Shown: in pieces, positions 15,094-23,791 of the stretch
Layout of the letters: each line of letters begins with the position of its first letter
Position numbering within the stretch: the stretch's first letter is position 1
Assembly (NCBI GenBank): GCA_020633235.1
Contig: JACKEA010000002.1
Location: forward strand, 1,054,001-1,118,000
Direction of reading: 5' to 3'
DNA length: 64,000 nucleotides
From: Polyangiaceae bacterium
GTDB taxonomy: Bacteria; Myxococcota_A; Polyangia; Polyangiales; Polyangiaceae
Made by a program: the position numbers and the translations under genes
Notes under the pieces: model-generated
Seen by the model: the letters and a program-made list of their open reading frames with translations, nothing else
What the model was told of the DNA's origin: nothing
Database searches by the model: none

Positions 15094-17409
15094 ATGCGTC
15101 GCTTCTTTGCTCCTGCGTTGCTGTTCATTTCGGGATTGTTCTTGGCGGTCGCCTGTGGCGGCAGCTCCGGCGGGGACACCGCCGGCGACTGCGGCAAGTG
15201 CGCGGCGGGCGAAGTGTGCAAGGGCGGCAAGTGCGTGGGAACGGACGCGGGCACCGGCGGCACCGGCGGCGGCGGCGGCACCGGCGGCATCGAGGGCGGC
15301 ATCACGGACAGCGGCATCTGTCCTCCCGGCAAGGAGTGCGCGGGGAGCTGCTGCGGCTCGAAGGAGTTCTGTGCGCTGTCCACCGTCTGCGCGCCGGAGC
15401 AGCCGCCCTGCACCACCAACGACGACTGCTGGTTCGACAGCTACTGCGAAGGCGGCGTGTGCATCCCGTACGAAACGCCGCCGAGCAAGACCAACGACGC
15501 CACCTGCAAGGTCGACATTCAGATCGACAAGATCCTGCCCGCGGTGCAATGCCGTTGGACGGGGCCGCCGGCGGGGGACCCCTACCCCAATCACGTGCAC
15601 GTGATGTCCACGCCGGTGGTGGTCGACTTCGATCTGGACGACGACCCGAAGACGCTGCACCCGTCCGTCGTTTTCACCACCTTCCCCACCGCCGGCAGCT
15701 ATGGCAACCCCGGCGTGCTGCGCGTGATCGACGGCAGCGATTGCTCGAACCAGTTCACCATGCCTGCGGCCGCGGACGCCACCATGAGCCCGGCGTCGGT
15801 TGCGGTGGGCGACATCGACGCGGATGGCCGGCCGGAAATCGTGGCCGCGGCCCACGGCGGCGGCGTGCTCGCGTTCCACTGGAATGCCGCCAACAAGGCC
15901 TTCGAGCGCATGTGGCGCTCCGGGCCCTGCGCCACGCCCGCCGGCCCCCCCACGTCCGCGGACACCACCGGCGGCAGCGACAAGTGGAGCGGCCCGAGCC
16001 TTCACGACCTGAACGACGACGGCAAAGCCGAGGTCATCTACGGCGCCACCGTGTACGACGGCCAGACCGGCTGCATGCTGAGCAGCTCCCTCGGCTTTCC
16101 GGCCTACCACAAGGGCGTGGTGCCGGTGATCGCCGACGTGGACGAAGACGGAAAGATGGAGCTCGTGCTCGGCAACGGCATCTACGAATGGTCGGCGGGA
16201 GACTGGGTGGCGGAGAGCTACTTCAAGCTGAGCGCAGGCACCCCCGCCGGGCAGGTGGCGGTGGCGGATCTCGGCAACTACCCGCTCTCCACCCTCGGCG
16301 GTCAGGATCGCGCGGAGATCGTCGTGGTGAGCGCCGGAACGATCCGCGTGCAGACGCTGGAAGGCACCGTGGTGTTCGGCCCGGTGAGCATCCCCGGAGG
16401 TGGCAGTGGCGGACCACCCACCATCGCGGACTTCGACGGCGACGGAAAGCGGGAGTTCGCCAGCGCCGGCGGTACCCAATACGCGGTGTTCGACTTCGAC
16501 TGTCTCGCCGGCGGCGTGGCCGCGGACTGCAACGGCCAGACGAAGACCGACGGCGTGCTGTGGACGCAGCCTTCGCAGGACGGCAGCTCCAACGTGACCG
16601 GCTCCAGCGTGTTCGACTTCGACGCCAACGGCTCCGCCGAGGCCGTGTACGCCGACGAGTGCTTCTTGCGCATCTACGAGGGCAAGACCGGCAAGGTCCT
16701 GTACAGCGCAGCCCGCTCCAGCGGAACCACCTACGAAAACCCCGTGATCGTGGACGTGGACGGCGACTACCGCACGGAGATCGTGTCGGCCGTCAACGAC
16801 TACGCCGGTACCCTCGGTTGCCCCGCCACCGACCCGCTGTTCCCCAGCGCGCAGTTCGCTCAGAACCACGGCATCGTGATCTTGCGCGACGAGCAAGACC
16901 GCTGGGCCGCGTCGCGACCGGTGTGGAACCAGCACGCCTACGCGGTGACCCACGTCGGGGATCTGGGACAGCTGCCCAAGACCTCGCAGGTGGCCATCAA
17001 CTGGAAGGACCCGAGCCTGAACAACTTCCGGCAAAACGTGCAAGGCGGACTGGAAGCGCTGGGCGAGCCGGATCTCACGGCCGGCGGCGACGTGGGTCAG
17101 GTGAAGTGCAACGGTACCGTGGCCACCATCGAGGCGCGCGTGTGCAACCGCGGCACGCTGCCCATGGTCAGCGGAACCGAGGTGAGCTTCTTCAAGGACT
17201 CGGAGACCGGTGCCCTGCTGTGCACCGCCCCGATTCCGACTGCATTGGGCGTCGGTGAGTGCAGCGTCGTGAGCTGCGACGCGGATCTGGGTGGCTCCGT
17301 GGTGGACGTGTTCGTGAAGGTCGACCCCCAGGGTTTGTCCAAGGAGTGCCACGAGAACAACAACGCGGCGGTGTACGAGGGGGTGGGGTGCGGCCGAGTG
17401 CCGCACTGA
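15094..17409 (+). CDS. FG-GAP/VCBS-repeat surface lipoprotein with CARDB-like end
   Basis: 771 aa. Lipoprotein signal MRRFFAPALLFISGLFLAVACGG (lipobox VAC) followed by a Gly/Thr-rich linker with Cys pairs. The body contains repeated D-x-D-x-D-G calcium-loop phrases (DDDPKT, DIDADGRPE, DLNDDGKAE, DVDEDGKME, DFDGDGKRE, DFDANGSAE, DVDGDYRTE), as in FG-GAP/VCBS beta-propellers. The last 110 residues (VATIEARVCNRGTLP, ...ECHENNN) look like a CARDB-type adhesion domain. It is likely anchored on the outer surface and binds ligands or other cells. The next gene overlaps its 3' end by 22 bases. Confidence 0.85.
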   Translation: MRRFFAPALLFISGLFLAVACGGSSGGDTAGDCGKCAAGEVCKGGKCVGTDAGTGGTGGGGGTGGIEGGITDSGICPPGKECAGSCCGSKEFCALSTVCAPEQPPCTTNDDCWFDSYCEGGVCIPYETPPSKTNDATCKVDIQIDKILPAVQCRWTGPPAGDPYPNHVHVMSTPVVVDFDLDDDPKTLHPSVVFTTFPTAGSYGNPGVLRVIDGSDCSNQFTMPAAADATMSPASVAVGDIDADGRPEIVAAAHGGGVLAFHWNAANKAFERMWRSGPCATPAGPPTSADTTGGSDKWSGPSLHDLNDDGKAEVIYGATVYDGQTGCMLSSSLGFPAYHKGVVPVIADVDEDGKMELVLGNGIYEWSAGDWVAESYFKLSAGTPAGQVAVADLGNYPLSTLGGQDRAEIVVVSAGTIRVQTLEGTVVFGPVSIPGGGSGGPPTIADFDGDGKREFASAGGTQYAVFDFDCLAGGVAADCNGQTKTDGVLWTQPSQDGSSNVTGSSVFDFDANGSAEAVYADECFLRIYEGKTGKVLYSAARSSGTTYENPVIVDVDGDYRTEIVSAVNDYAGTLGCPATDPLFPSAQFAQNHGIVILRDEQDRWAASRPVWNQHAYAVTHVGDLGQLPKTSQVAINWKDPSLNNFRQNVQGGLEALGEPDLTAGGDVGQVKCNGTVATIEARVCNRGTLPMVSGTEVSFFKDSETGALLCTAPIPTALGVGECSVVSCDADLGGSVVDVFVKVDPQGLSKECHENNNAAVYEGVGCGRVPH

Positions 17410-18584
17410 GCACGCCTGGGCGCCGACGCGCGCTGTTCTTCGGGCTGTACGCGTGCGAAGGCGCGCCCATCGGCTTCATCTGGTGGGCGCTGCCGGCAAA
17501 GCTCCGCGCCGCCGGAGCGCCAGTGGAGGCCATCACCGCACTCACGGCCATGGTGGTGCTGCCCTGGACCTTCAAGTTCCTGTGGGCACCCTTGATCGAT
17601 CGCTTCGCGCGGAGCCCGCGGCAGCTCTCGCGTTGGATCTTCGGGGCGGAGCTGTGCATGGCGCTGACGCTCCTGCCCCTGCTGAAGCTGGATCTGGCGG
17701 CGAGCATGGGGCCGCTCACGGCGCTCTTGGTGGCCCACGCCCTGTGCGCCGCCACGCAAGACGTGGCCATCGATGCCCTGGCCATCACCACCGTTCCCGA
17801 GGCCGAGCGCGGGTCGATCAACGGCTGGATGCAAGCCGGCATGTTGCTCGGTCGCTCGCTGTTCGGCGGCGGCGCGCTGGCCGCCCAGCGCTTCGTCTCC
17901 TTTTCCACGGTGGTGACCGGCGTCGTGATCTGGCTCCTGGCCTTCGGCGCGCTGGTGCTCACGGTGCGGGCGCCGGCCCGGCATCGTGAGCTCGCGCCGG
18001 TGTTGCCGAAGCTGCTCGCCGCCCTCCGCCAGCGGGAGACCTGGCTCGGCCTCGGCATCGCGCTCACCGTGGGGGCCGGCTTCGAAGGAGTGGGCGCCCT
18101 GGCGGGGCCGTTTCTCATCGACCACGGTCAGACCCCCGAGCGCGTGGGCACCCTGTTGTTCCTTCCAGCGGTGGTGGCCATGACGGCGGGCTCCCTGGGC
18201 GGCGGGCGCCTCGCCGATCGCTTTGGCGTCGTGCGCACCACGGCCGCGGCGGTGTTGGCCGTTGCCGTCGCCGCGGGCGCCCTCGCCCTGGCGGCGCGGG
18301 CGGGCGCCGGCAGCACCACGCTGCTGGTGCTGTTGGCGGCGGTGTATCTCGGCATCGGCCTGCTCACCGCCAGCTCCTACGCCCTCTTGATGCGCCTGAC
18401 GGACGAGCGCTTGGCGGCGACGCAGTTCAGCGCCTTCATGGGCGCCACCAACGGCTGTGAGGCCTGGTCCGGCTGGGTCGGCGGGCGCATCACCCACGCC
18501 GCCGGCTACCCCGCGGCCTTCGCCGTGCTCGCGCTGGCGTCTTTGGTCTCGCTGCCGCTGATGCGGGCGCTGAAGCGACGCTGA
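17388..18584 (+). CDS. MFS transporter, AmpG-like
   Basis: 398 aa from GTG 17388, which follows a G-rich GAGGGGGTG stretch and overlaps the preceding gene by 22 bases; upstream starts would lie inside that gene. About 12 hydrophobic segments. The phrase YACEGAPIGFIWWALPAKLR near the N-terminus and LPWTFKFLWAPLIDRF are characteristic of AmpG-type permeases, which import muropeptides, and of related acetyl-CoA transporters. GRLADRFG in the second half is the usual MFS loop signature. It ends directly against the convergent PEGA protein gene. The substrate here is not provable from sequence. Confidence 0.8.
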   Translation: MRPSAALSTPGRRRALFFGLYACEGAPIGFIWWALPAKLRAAGAPVEAITALTAMVVLPWTFKFLWAPLIDRFARSPRQLSRWIFGAELCMALTLLPLLKLDLAASMGPLTALLVAHALCAATQDVAIDALAITTVPEAERGSINGWMQAGMLLGRSLFGGGALAAQRFVSFSTVVTGVVIWLLAFGALVLTVRAPARHRELAPVLPKLLAALRQRETWLGLGIALTVGAGFEGVGALAGPFLIDHGQTPERVGTLLFLPAVVAMTAGSLGGGRLADRFGVVRTTAAAVLAVAVAAGALALAARAGAGSTTLLVLLAAVYLGIGLLTASSYALLMRLTDERLAATQFSAFMGATNGCEAWSGWVGGRITHAAGYPAAFAVLALASLVSLPLMRALKRR

Positions 18585-20090
18585 TCAGAAGCGCGCGGAG
18601 ACGACGCTGGTCTTGCCGGCGCGGGCCATGGCGCCGCGCACCAAGCGCTTCTTGCCGCTGATGAACACGATGGTGTGCGCGCCGGGAGCAACGGCCACGC
18701 CGAGCTTGGGCGTGGTGCCCAGGGGGCGGCCATCGAGCACCACGTTGGAGACGGGGATCGAGTTGATGTTCAGGCGCGCGCGCGCGACGGACACGTAGGC
18801 CGGCCGCGGCGTGGGCTTTGCCACGGGCTTCGGCGCGGGCTCTTCTGCGACGGGTGGCAGCGGCGCGGGCTCTGCCGACGGCAGCGCTGCGACCTCGGCC
18901 ACCGGCGTGGGCGCCGGCGCGGGCGTGACGGCTGGAGGCGGCGGCAGGGGCGCGGCTTCGTGGCGCAGCTGGAAGTGGATGTGGCGGGGCGAGCCGTCCC
19001 CCGCGGTGATGGGATGCACCGGCGGCGATTGGTAACCGTCCGCGCGCAGCGAGATCCAGTGCGCGCCGTCTTCCAGATCCAGCTCACAGGGCAGCGCCGA
19101 GCACTTCGCCACGCCGTCTACGAAGACCGTGGCTTGGGCGAGCGGAGCGCCGGCCAGATCCGACGCGGTGACCATGCGCGTGCGCGCCGCCAAGCGGGCG
19201 TCCGCCACGCGGCTCACGAGGGCGGAGAAGATCAACGCCACCATGCCGACCGCGAGAACCGCAGCGAGCACCGCCAACCACGGGCGACGCCGCGCCACGC
19301 GCCGACTGTTGCGCACGGCATCGAGCAGCCAATCCCGAGTGGACGTCATCGTCGACTCGGCCGGCTCCAGCGGCATTTCCAGCCGCGCCGGTGGGATTTC
19401 CGGCGGCGGCCCCCAGCCCGGCGCGAAGGCCTCGTGCCGATGAGACGCCGGCTCCGTGGGCAGCGCGCGCTCGAGGGCCCGCGGATCGCTCACGAGCTCG
19501 TCGTGGACGACGACGCTGGGCGCCGGGATCGGCTCCACCGATTCCGTCTGCTCCACGAGCAAGAGCTCGTTCACTTCCACTTCCGGCAGCTCCGGCTCGG
19601 GCGCCGACGAACGCACGAAGGCCGGGATCGGCGGCAGCGCACCGCGCGACGGCTCCGGCACGCGGGGCACCGGCGGCAAGCTCGAGAGCTTTGCCCGCGG
19701 CGGCAGCACCGGCGGAGGCGGCAAGCTCGACACGGGACGCGGCGGTGCGCTGGCGGGACGCGGCGGCGCGCTCAGCGGCGGCAGCCGACCCGGACGCGGG
19801 GGCGGAGCCGAAGGCCCGCGCAAGGAGCGCGCTGGTGGCGCCGAGGGCGGACGCGGCACCGGCGGCAGCGAGCGCTGGGGCGGCTTGGGATGCGTGATGC
19901 TCTCGGTGTCGCCCCTGCGCGGCAGCTCGTTCGTGCGCTGATCCCAGTCCTCCGTCGCTTCTTCCACGTCGATGCTGGGCAGCGTGCGGGCGCGCGCGGC
20001 TTGCCGCAGCATGAAGCGCTGTGGACGCACCAGGGGGACGGTGACGGTGTCCTCTTCGTGGTGCCATCCGCGCGCTGAGGGCTGGGACAT
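18585..20090 (-). CDS. Pro-rich membrane protein with PEGA-like domains
   Basis: 501 aa from ATG 20090 (MSQPSARG). Residues 1-240 are low-complexity and Pro/Ser/Arg-rich, typical of a cytoplasmic disordered region. One membrane segment follows (WLAVLAAVLAVGMVALIFSALV, about 265-286). The outside part has a PEGA-like domain (GAPLAQATVFVDGVAKC...DGYQSPP), a Pro/Ala linker, and a second PEGA-like domain at the C-terminus (VSNVVLDGRPLGTTPKLGVAVAPGAHTIVF). In myxobacteria such proteins accompany Ser/Thr kinases and envelope functions. It is convergent with and directly abuts the MFS gene. No enzyme motif is present. Confidence 0.8.
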   Translation of the reverse strand: MSQPSARGWHHEEDTVTVPLVRPQRFMLRQAARARTLPSIDVEEATEDWDQRTNELPRRGDTESITHPKPPQRSLPPVPRPPSAPPARSLRGPSAPPPRPGRLPPLSAPPRPASAPPRPVSSLPPPPVLPPRAKLSSLPPVPRVPEPSRGALPPIPAFVRSSAPEPELPEVEVNELLLVEQTESVEPIPAPSVVVHDELVSDPRALERALPTEPASHRHEAFAPGWGPPPEIPPARLEMPLEPAESTMTSTRDWLLDAVRNSRRVARRRPWLAVLAAVLAVGMVALIFSALVSRVADARLAARTRMVTASDLAGAPLAQATVFVDGVAKCSALPCELDLEDGAHWISLRADGYQSPPVHPITAGDGSPRHIHFQLRHEAAPLPPPPAVTPAPAPTPVAEVAALPSAEPAPLPPVAEEPAPKPVAKPTPRPAYVSVARARLNINSIPVSNVVLDGRPLGTTPKLGVAVAPGAHTIVFISGKKRLVRGAMARAGKTSVVSARF

Positions 20091-20323
20091 GGTGGAGCTC
20101 CTGGGCCGAGCATCGGCCGCGTTACCTAGACTACATCGGCTCACACTCGAACACACGCCGCATCTGGGCAGAGCTGAGGAAAATCCTTCAGTGAGACGAA
20201 AAAGATCTGTCCCGAGCGCCCAAGATCTCGCGCCCTCCGCGGTCCATCCCGATGACGGCCGCTGCCGCTCTGCTGCCGCTTCCGGCGCGAGCGGGTCAGC
20301 GCTCGGTTCATCGGGAGGATCAC

Positions 20324-20830
20324 GTGCAGGACGCGGAAGAGCGAGTGCGGATGGCGAAGGAGCGACTGGAACGCGAAGCGCGAGCGCGCGCCGTTCACGC
20401 CGCGGAGGTGGAGCACGCGCGGCAGGACGCGGAAGCGCGCCGCCAAGCGGAGATCATCGCGCTCGAGCTCGCGCACCGCGAGCGCATGACGCGAGTTGGT
20501 GGAGGGCGGAGCCGTTGGGCGTGGATCGCGACGGGCATCATCGTGGTGCTCGGCGCCGTGACCATGGTGTCGTGGGTGCACGCGGATCGGGGACAGGGCG
20601 AGCAGCCGAGCCTAACGAAGACCGAGCCCGCGAAGGAGCGACGCGCCCTGCGCACCGTGGAGCTCGAGGGCGAGCCCGCCGAAGGGACGCGCCGTCGGGA
20701 CGAAGCCGCTCCCGCGCCGATCCGCGCTCCCGCGCCGAGGCAACGCGTCGTTCCCGCGAAGCCACCGCCAGCGGAGAAGGCGCCGCGCGCGTGCCCCAAC
20801 AGCGGCGATCCGCTCGACGGTTGTTTGTAG
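20324..20830 (+). CDS. Coiled-coil protein with one membrane segment
   Basis: 168 aa from GTG 20324, chosen because GGGAGG (20313-20318) lies five bases upstream; an ATG at 20252 has no ribosome-binding site. Residues 1-60 are a highly charged heptad-like helix (EERVRMAKERLEREARARA). A membrane helix WAWIATGIIVVLGAVTMVSWV comes at about 70-90, and the remainder is a Pro/Ala/Arg-rich tail ending with PNSGDPLDGCL. No family recognised. The basic/acidic coiled coil suggests oligomerisation at the membrane. It nearly meets the convergent small membrane protein gene (one base between stops). Confidence 0.6.
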   Translation: MQDAEERVRMAKERLEREARARAVHAAEVEHARQDAEARRQAEIIALELAHRERMTRVGGGRSRWAWIATGIIVVLGAVTMVSWVHADRGQGEQPSLTKTEPAKERRALRTVELEGEPAEGTRRRDEAAPAPIRAPAPRQRVVPAKPPPAEKAPRACPNSGDPLDGCL

Positions 20831-20831
20831 C

Positions 20832-21214
20832 TCAGGCGCGCCGCCGCGTGCCGAGGCCGGCGAGGGTGAGCACCAGTGCTCCCGCCCAGGTGAGCCACAG
20901 TCCCGCGAAGGTCGTGTTCCACCGATGCGCGCGACCTCGAAGGCGCTCCACGCGAGCAGCCCGAGCCCCACGACCAGGGCCAGGGTGGCCGCAGCGCGCC
21001 GGTCGAACAGCGCCGCCACACCGGCCGCGATGGCCCCCACCGGCAGCGCGTACAACAGCCAGTACGCGGAGCTTCGCTCGCGCAGGAAGCCGAGCACGCC
21101 CCAGCCGTCCACGAACAGCCCGCCGCCCAGGCCGCGCAGCCCCACCCAGCCCATGCAGAACCCCACCACCACCAGCACCGCGCCCGAGAGCACCCAGGGA
21201 TTGCCACGCGTCAT
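20832..21214 (-). pseudogene. Four-helix small membrane protein, frameshifted
   Basis: Starting at ATG 21214, the frame encodes three hydrophobic helices (WVLSGAVLVVVGFCMGWVGL, YWLLYALPVGAIAAGVAAL, AAATLALVVGLGLLAWSAF). It then leaves the expected frame near 20922, and the plausible fourth helix (TTFAGLWLTWAGALVLTLAGLG) lies in the next frame, ending at 20832. Adding one base at the GG of ...ATCGGTGG... restores a 127-residue protein ending LGTRRRA. The unshifted frame continues into low-quality sequence and runs through the convergent gene. Either an assembly deletion or a true frameshift. No function recognised. Confidence 0.5.
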
Positions 21215-21327
21215 CGTCGTCGACCTCCAGCGGAGGCGCCCACGTCGTCGCCTCGCCCCTCGCTGTACGCCCTCGGGCCGCCAAAGCTCCCGAAACTAAG
21301 CGCTTCGGGATCGATAACTGACAGTGA

Positions 21328-21350
21328 TTGTTGGTGCGGCGCGATACCCG
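21328..21350 (+). repeat. Copy of the TTGTTGGT-GCGGCGCGA element
   Basis: Starts TTGTTGGTGCGGCGCGATA, closely like 9131-9152, and abuts the 3' end of the CBS gene, but in the opposite orientation to that gene. The hairpin arm is imperfect. Confidence 0.5.
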
Positions 21351-21815
21351 TCAGTGCCCGACGGTACTGGGCGCCGGAGGCGGCGTCGCGGCGCCCCCCA
21401 GGAGCTTGATCATGATCTTCACGAAGTCTCCCTCGGTCAGGATGCCGACGAGCTTCTCGTCCTTGTCCACCACCGGCAGGCAGCCGAGCTTCGCCTCCCA
21501 CATGAGCTTGGCCGCATCCAGGAGCGTGTCGTCGGGGCCGATGGTGACCACGTCGGCGCGCATGATCTTCTTCGCAGGCTGCTTGCGGATCACTGCATCG
21601 CGCTCGTTGGCCGACGCGGACAAGAAGCTGCTGAAGGCGTGGAGCAGGTCCCGATGCGACACCAGGCCGACCAGCTTGCCGCCTTCGACGACTGGTAGGT
21701 GTCGGAAGTGAAAGCGTTGCATCCCCTCTTCGAGCTTCTCGAGGGTGTCGTTCTCACCGATGGTCACGACCTTCTTGGTCATCACGTCGGATACGGTCTT
21801 GGGCAGGTCCGGCAT
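21351..21815 (-). CDS. Tandem CBS-domain protein
   Basis: 154 aa. Two CBS domains in tandem: VSDVMTKKVVTIGENDTLEKLEEGM...FRHLPVVEGGKLVGLVSHRDLL, then AKKIMRADVVTIGPDDTLLDAAKLM...LGCLPVVDKDEKLVGILTEGDFV. A Pro/Ala tail follows. Such stand-alone pairs bind adenine nucleotides (AMP, ATP, SAM) and act as energy or ligand sensors. Start ATG 21815. A related CBS-pair protein is encoded at 38918-39379. No neighbouring partner is obvious. The family call is secure, the ligand unknown. Confidence 0.9.
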   Translation of the reverse strand: MPDLPKTVSDVMTKKVVTIGENDTLEKLEEGMQRFHFRHLPVVEGGKLVGLVSHRDLLHAFSSFLSASANERDAVIRKQPAKKIMRADVVTIGPDDTLLDAAKLMWEAKLGCLPVVDKDEKLVGILTEGDFVKIMIKLLGGAATPPPAPSTVGH

Positions 21816-22088
21816 GGTGTTCAGCGTCCTTGAGTGAAGGCGTTCGGGTGACGGGCGGAGGCGCCGGGTTCCCGTCGCGCGGGAATCGGCCCGCGGTACG
21901 GATACTTCGGGGCCCGAGGCGCTGCAATGTCTCCACGAGCGCGGCAGGGACGCGCCGAGGGCTTCCGCGGCGGGCCGACATCCCCATGAAAATCCATTGA
22001 TTATGGCCGGTTAGGGCGGCTGTGGCGGGAGTGCTGGTTGCCTTTTCCAGGACGGGGCCGGTTACGATGGGATCATCAGGAGGTTTTC

Positions 22089-22709
22089 ATGCTATCCCCT
22101 CGCTCCTCGTTCCTCGTCCTCTCCTCCCTCGCTCTATCTCTAGCGGTGATGGTGCTCTCGGCCAACGCGGAGGCGCAGATCAAGCAGCCGGGGGCGCACC
22201 CCAGCTACGACGTGGAGCTCGAGCCGCACCTGGTGCTGGACTGGGGCGGTCACCCCGGTCCGGACGACGACGACGCCCTGGGCCTCGGCCTGCGCGCGAC
22301 GATTCCGTTCTTGGACAACGGCCCGGTCAGCAAGATCAACAACAACATGGGCATCGGCTTCGGCTTGGACTGGGCCCACGACGGCAACGCTTGTAATCGT
22401 TACTTCTACGCCGGTCGCTACTACCCCTGGGACTGCACCATCGATCGATTCCACTTCCCCATCGTGGTGCAGTGGAACTTCTGGCTGACACCCATCGTGA
22501 GCGTGTTCGGCGAGGCGGGTCTTCAGATCGAGCACGACCGCTGGAGCATCGACAACGCGCAGTGCATCGACTGCGACAGCTCCGACACCGGCGTGGACCC
22601 CGTGCTGTGGGGCGGCGGGCGCTTCCTGTTCGGCAAGGGCAGCACCGTTGGGGGCGTGGTGCGCATCGGCTGGCCCTACATCTCGCTGGGCGTCGGGATC
22701 CTGCTCTGA
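22089..22709 (+). CDS. Secreted, probably outer-membrane beta-barrel-like protein
   Basis: 206 aa from ATG 22089, with a perfect AGGAGG at 22078-22083. Signal peptide SFLVLSSLALSLAVMVLSANAEAQ. The mature chain has alternating hydrophobic beta-like segments (YDVELEPHLVLDWG, GLGLRATIPFLDNG, NNNMGIGFGLDWAH, FPIVVQWNFWLTPIVSVFGEAGLQ, GGVVRIGWPYISLGVGILL) ending in a hydrophobic residue, the look of a small outer-membrane barrel. It has four cysteines, including the close CIDC pair. No enzymatic motif. The following gene begins at its stop. Confidence 0.75.
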   Translation: MLSPRSSFLVLSSLALSLAVMVLSANAEAQIKQPGAHPSYDVELEPHLVLDWGGHPGPDDDDALGLGLRATIPFLDNGPVSKINNNMGIGFGLDWAHDGNACNRYFYAGRYYPWDCTIDRFHFPIVVQWNFWLTPIVSVFGEAGLQIEHDRWSIDNAQCIDCDSSDTGVDPVLWGGGRFLFGKGSTVGGVVRIGWPYISLGVGILL

Positions 22710-23101
22710 CCGTCCACTCTGTCGAGCTCCAGCTGGACGCCGAGAGCGTGGCGCGGGTGCATGCCGCGGCGCGACTCGGCGTTCGGCGCGGCGATCACGT
22801 CACCTTGGCGCGCTACGGCTCGCGAACCGAGCTGTCGGCGGCGGCGCTGCCGGCGGGGCTATCCGTGGGGCAGCGGGTGAGCTTCGTCGCGGTGGCCGAA
22901 GCGCTGAGCGACAAGCTCCAGGCGTGGGTGGTGGAGATCGGCGGCAGCACCCGGCGCCCCTTCGACGGCGGCGTGCTGCACGTGACCGTGAGCCGCAGCG
23001 AGGGCGCGCGCTCCAAGGACGCCAATCTGCTGCTTTCGACGGGCGAAACCGCGCCGCTGAACGTTCCGCTGTCCGGCACCGTCGCCTGGGTGGAGCGCTG
23101 A
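22706..23101 (+). CDS. Small hypothetical protein, start uncertain
   Basis: About 131 aa if translation begins near the stop of the previous gene; only CTG 22706 is available there, and the first GTG is at 22748 (118 aa). The frame lacks a convincing Shine-Dalgarno. The sequence looks like a genuine beta-rich protein: RLGVRRGDHVTLARYGS, GLSVGQRVSFVAVAEALSDKLQAWVVEIGG, GVLHVTVSRSEG, and it stops four bases before the convergent DUF434 gene. No family recognised; parts resemble PilZ-like or cold-shock-like beta barrels only vaguely. Confidence 0.5.
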   Translation: MTVHSVELQLDAESVARVHAAARLGVRRGDHVTLARYGSRTELSAAALPAGLSVGQRVSFVAVAEALSDKLQAWVVEIGGSTRRPFDGGVLHVTVSRSEGARSKDANLLLSTGETAPLNVPLSGTVAWVER

Positions 23102-23104
23102 GGC

Positions 23105-23746
23105 TCACTCCAGCGCGACGGGCTCCCCTCCGGCGGCCCGAACGGCGCGGGCGATCACGTTCACCCAACTGACGCACGCGTCGAGCAGCACGGGATCGGA
23201 GCTCACCAGCTGCGCCGCACCGTGGAGCCGCTCGACCACGCTGCCGAGCTTCTTGAGCTCCATCGGACGCTTCTTGCTGGAGCGACTCGCAACCCAGCCC
23301 CCGAGCGTGTCCGCTTGCGGATGGCTCGCGTCGATCATGAAGCGGGCCACGGACGGGCGCGCGGCTTCCACGGCGTCGGCCACCAGCTGAAACGCGCGCT
23401 CGTCCAGCGCGCTGCCGCGGCGCCAATTGGGATCGATCACCACGCCGGCAGGGCTCGACAGCAGCGGTGCGCCGGTGAGGGCCGCGCTCACGGTACCGAG
23501 GGCGCTCTCTGCATCCACCCGCAGCGGGCGCTTGGCGATGTCCTCCCACTCGAGCTCGCGGGCGATGTGATGGGTGGTTTTGGCGCGCACTGCGGCGAGC
23601 GCCACCAGCGCTTGTCGTTCGTCCGCAGACAGCTCGAGGTGGTCCGCCACCAGCTCGCTCACCGCACGGGAAGGATAGCCGCGGCTCAGCAGGTATCCGG
23701 CGTCCTCGATGGCCCGCCGGAGCTTGCCCTGGGAGAGGCTCGTCAT
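23105..23746 (-). CDS. DUF434-type protein
   Basis: 213 aa. The N-terminus LRRAIEDAGYLLSRGYPSRAVSELVADHLELSADERQAL is the characteristic DUF434 pattern (D-x-x-Y-L-L-x-R-G-Y-P). The middle has GVVIDPNWRRGSALDERAFQLV and FMIDASHPQADTLGGW, an arrangement of conserved Asp residues that may be metal- or nucleotide-binding. The function of the family is not known. Start ATG 23746. It is divergent from the esterase gene with 45 bases between starts. Confidence 0.8.
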   Translation of the reverse strand: MTSLSQGKLRRAIEDAGYLLSRGYPSRAVSELVADHLELSADERQALVALAAVRAKTTHHIARELEWEDIAKRPLRVDAESALGTVSAALTGAPLLSSPAGVVIDPNWRRGSALDERAFQLVADAVEAARPSVARFMIDASHPQADTLGGWVASRSSKKRPMELKKLGSVVERLHGAAQLVSSDPVLLDACVSWVNVIARAVRAAGGEPVALE

Positions 23747-23791
23747 GCTGCCCCTTTACAATGGCACGCCGGGTCGCATCATTGACGCGTC

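Noticed and set aside
14494..17406. 970-aa minus-strand open frame opposite the FG-GAP lipoprotein
   Set aside because: Its composition (long His/Val/Gly-rich runs) is typical of an antisense shadow; the plus-strand frame has the signal peptide and D-x-D-x-D-G motifs.
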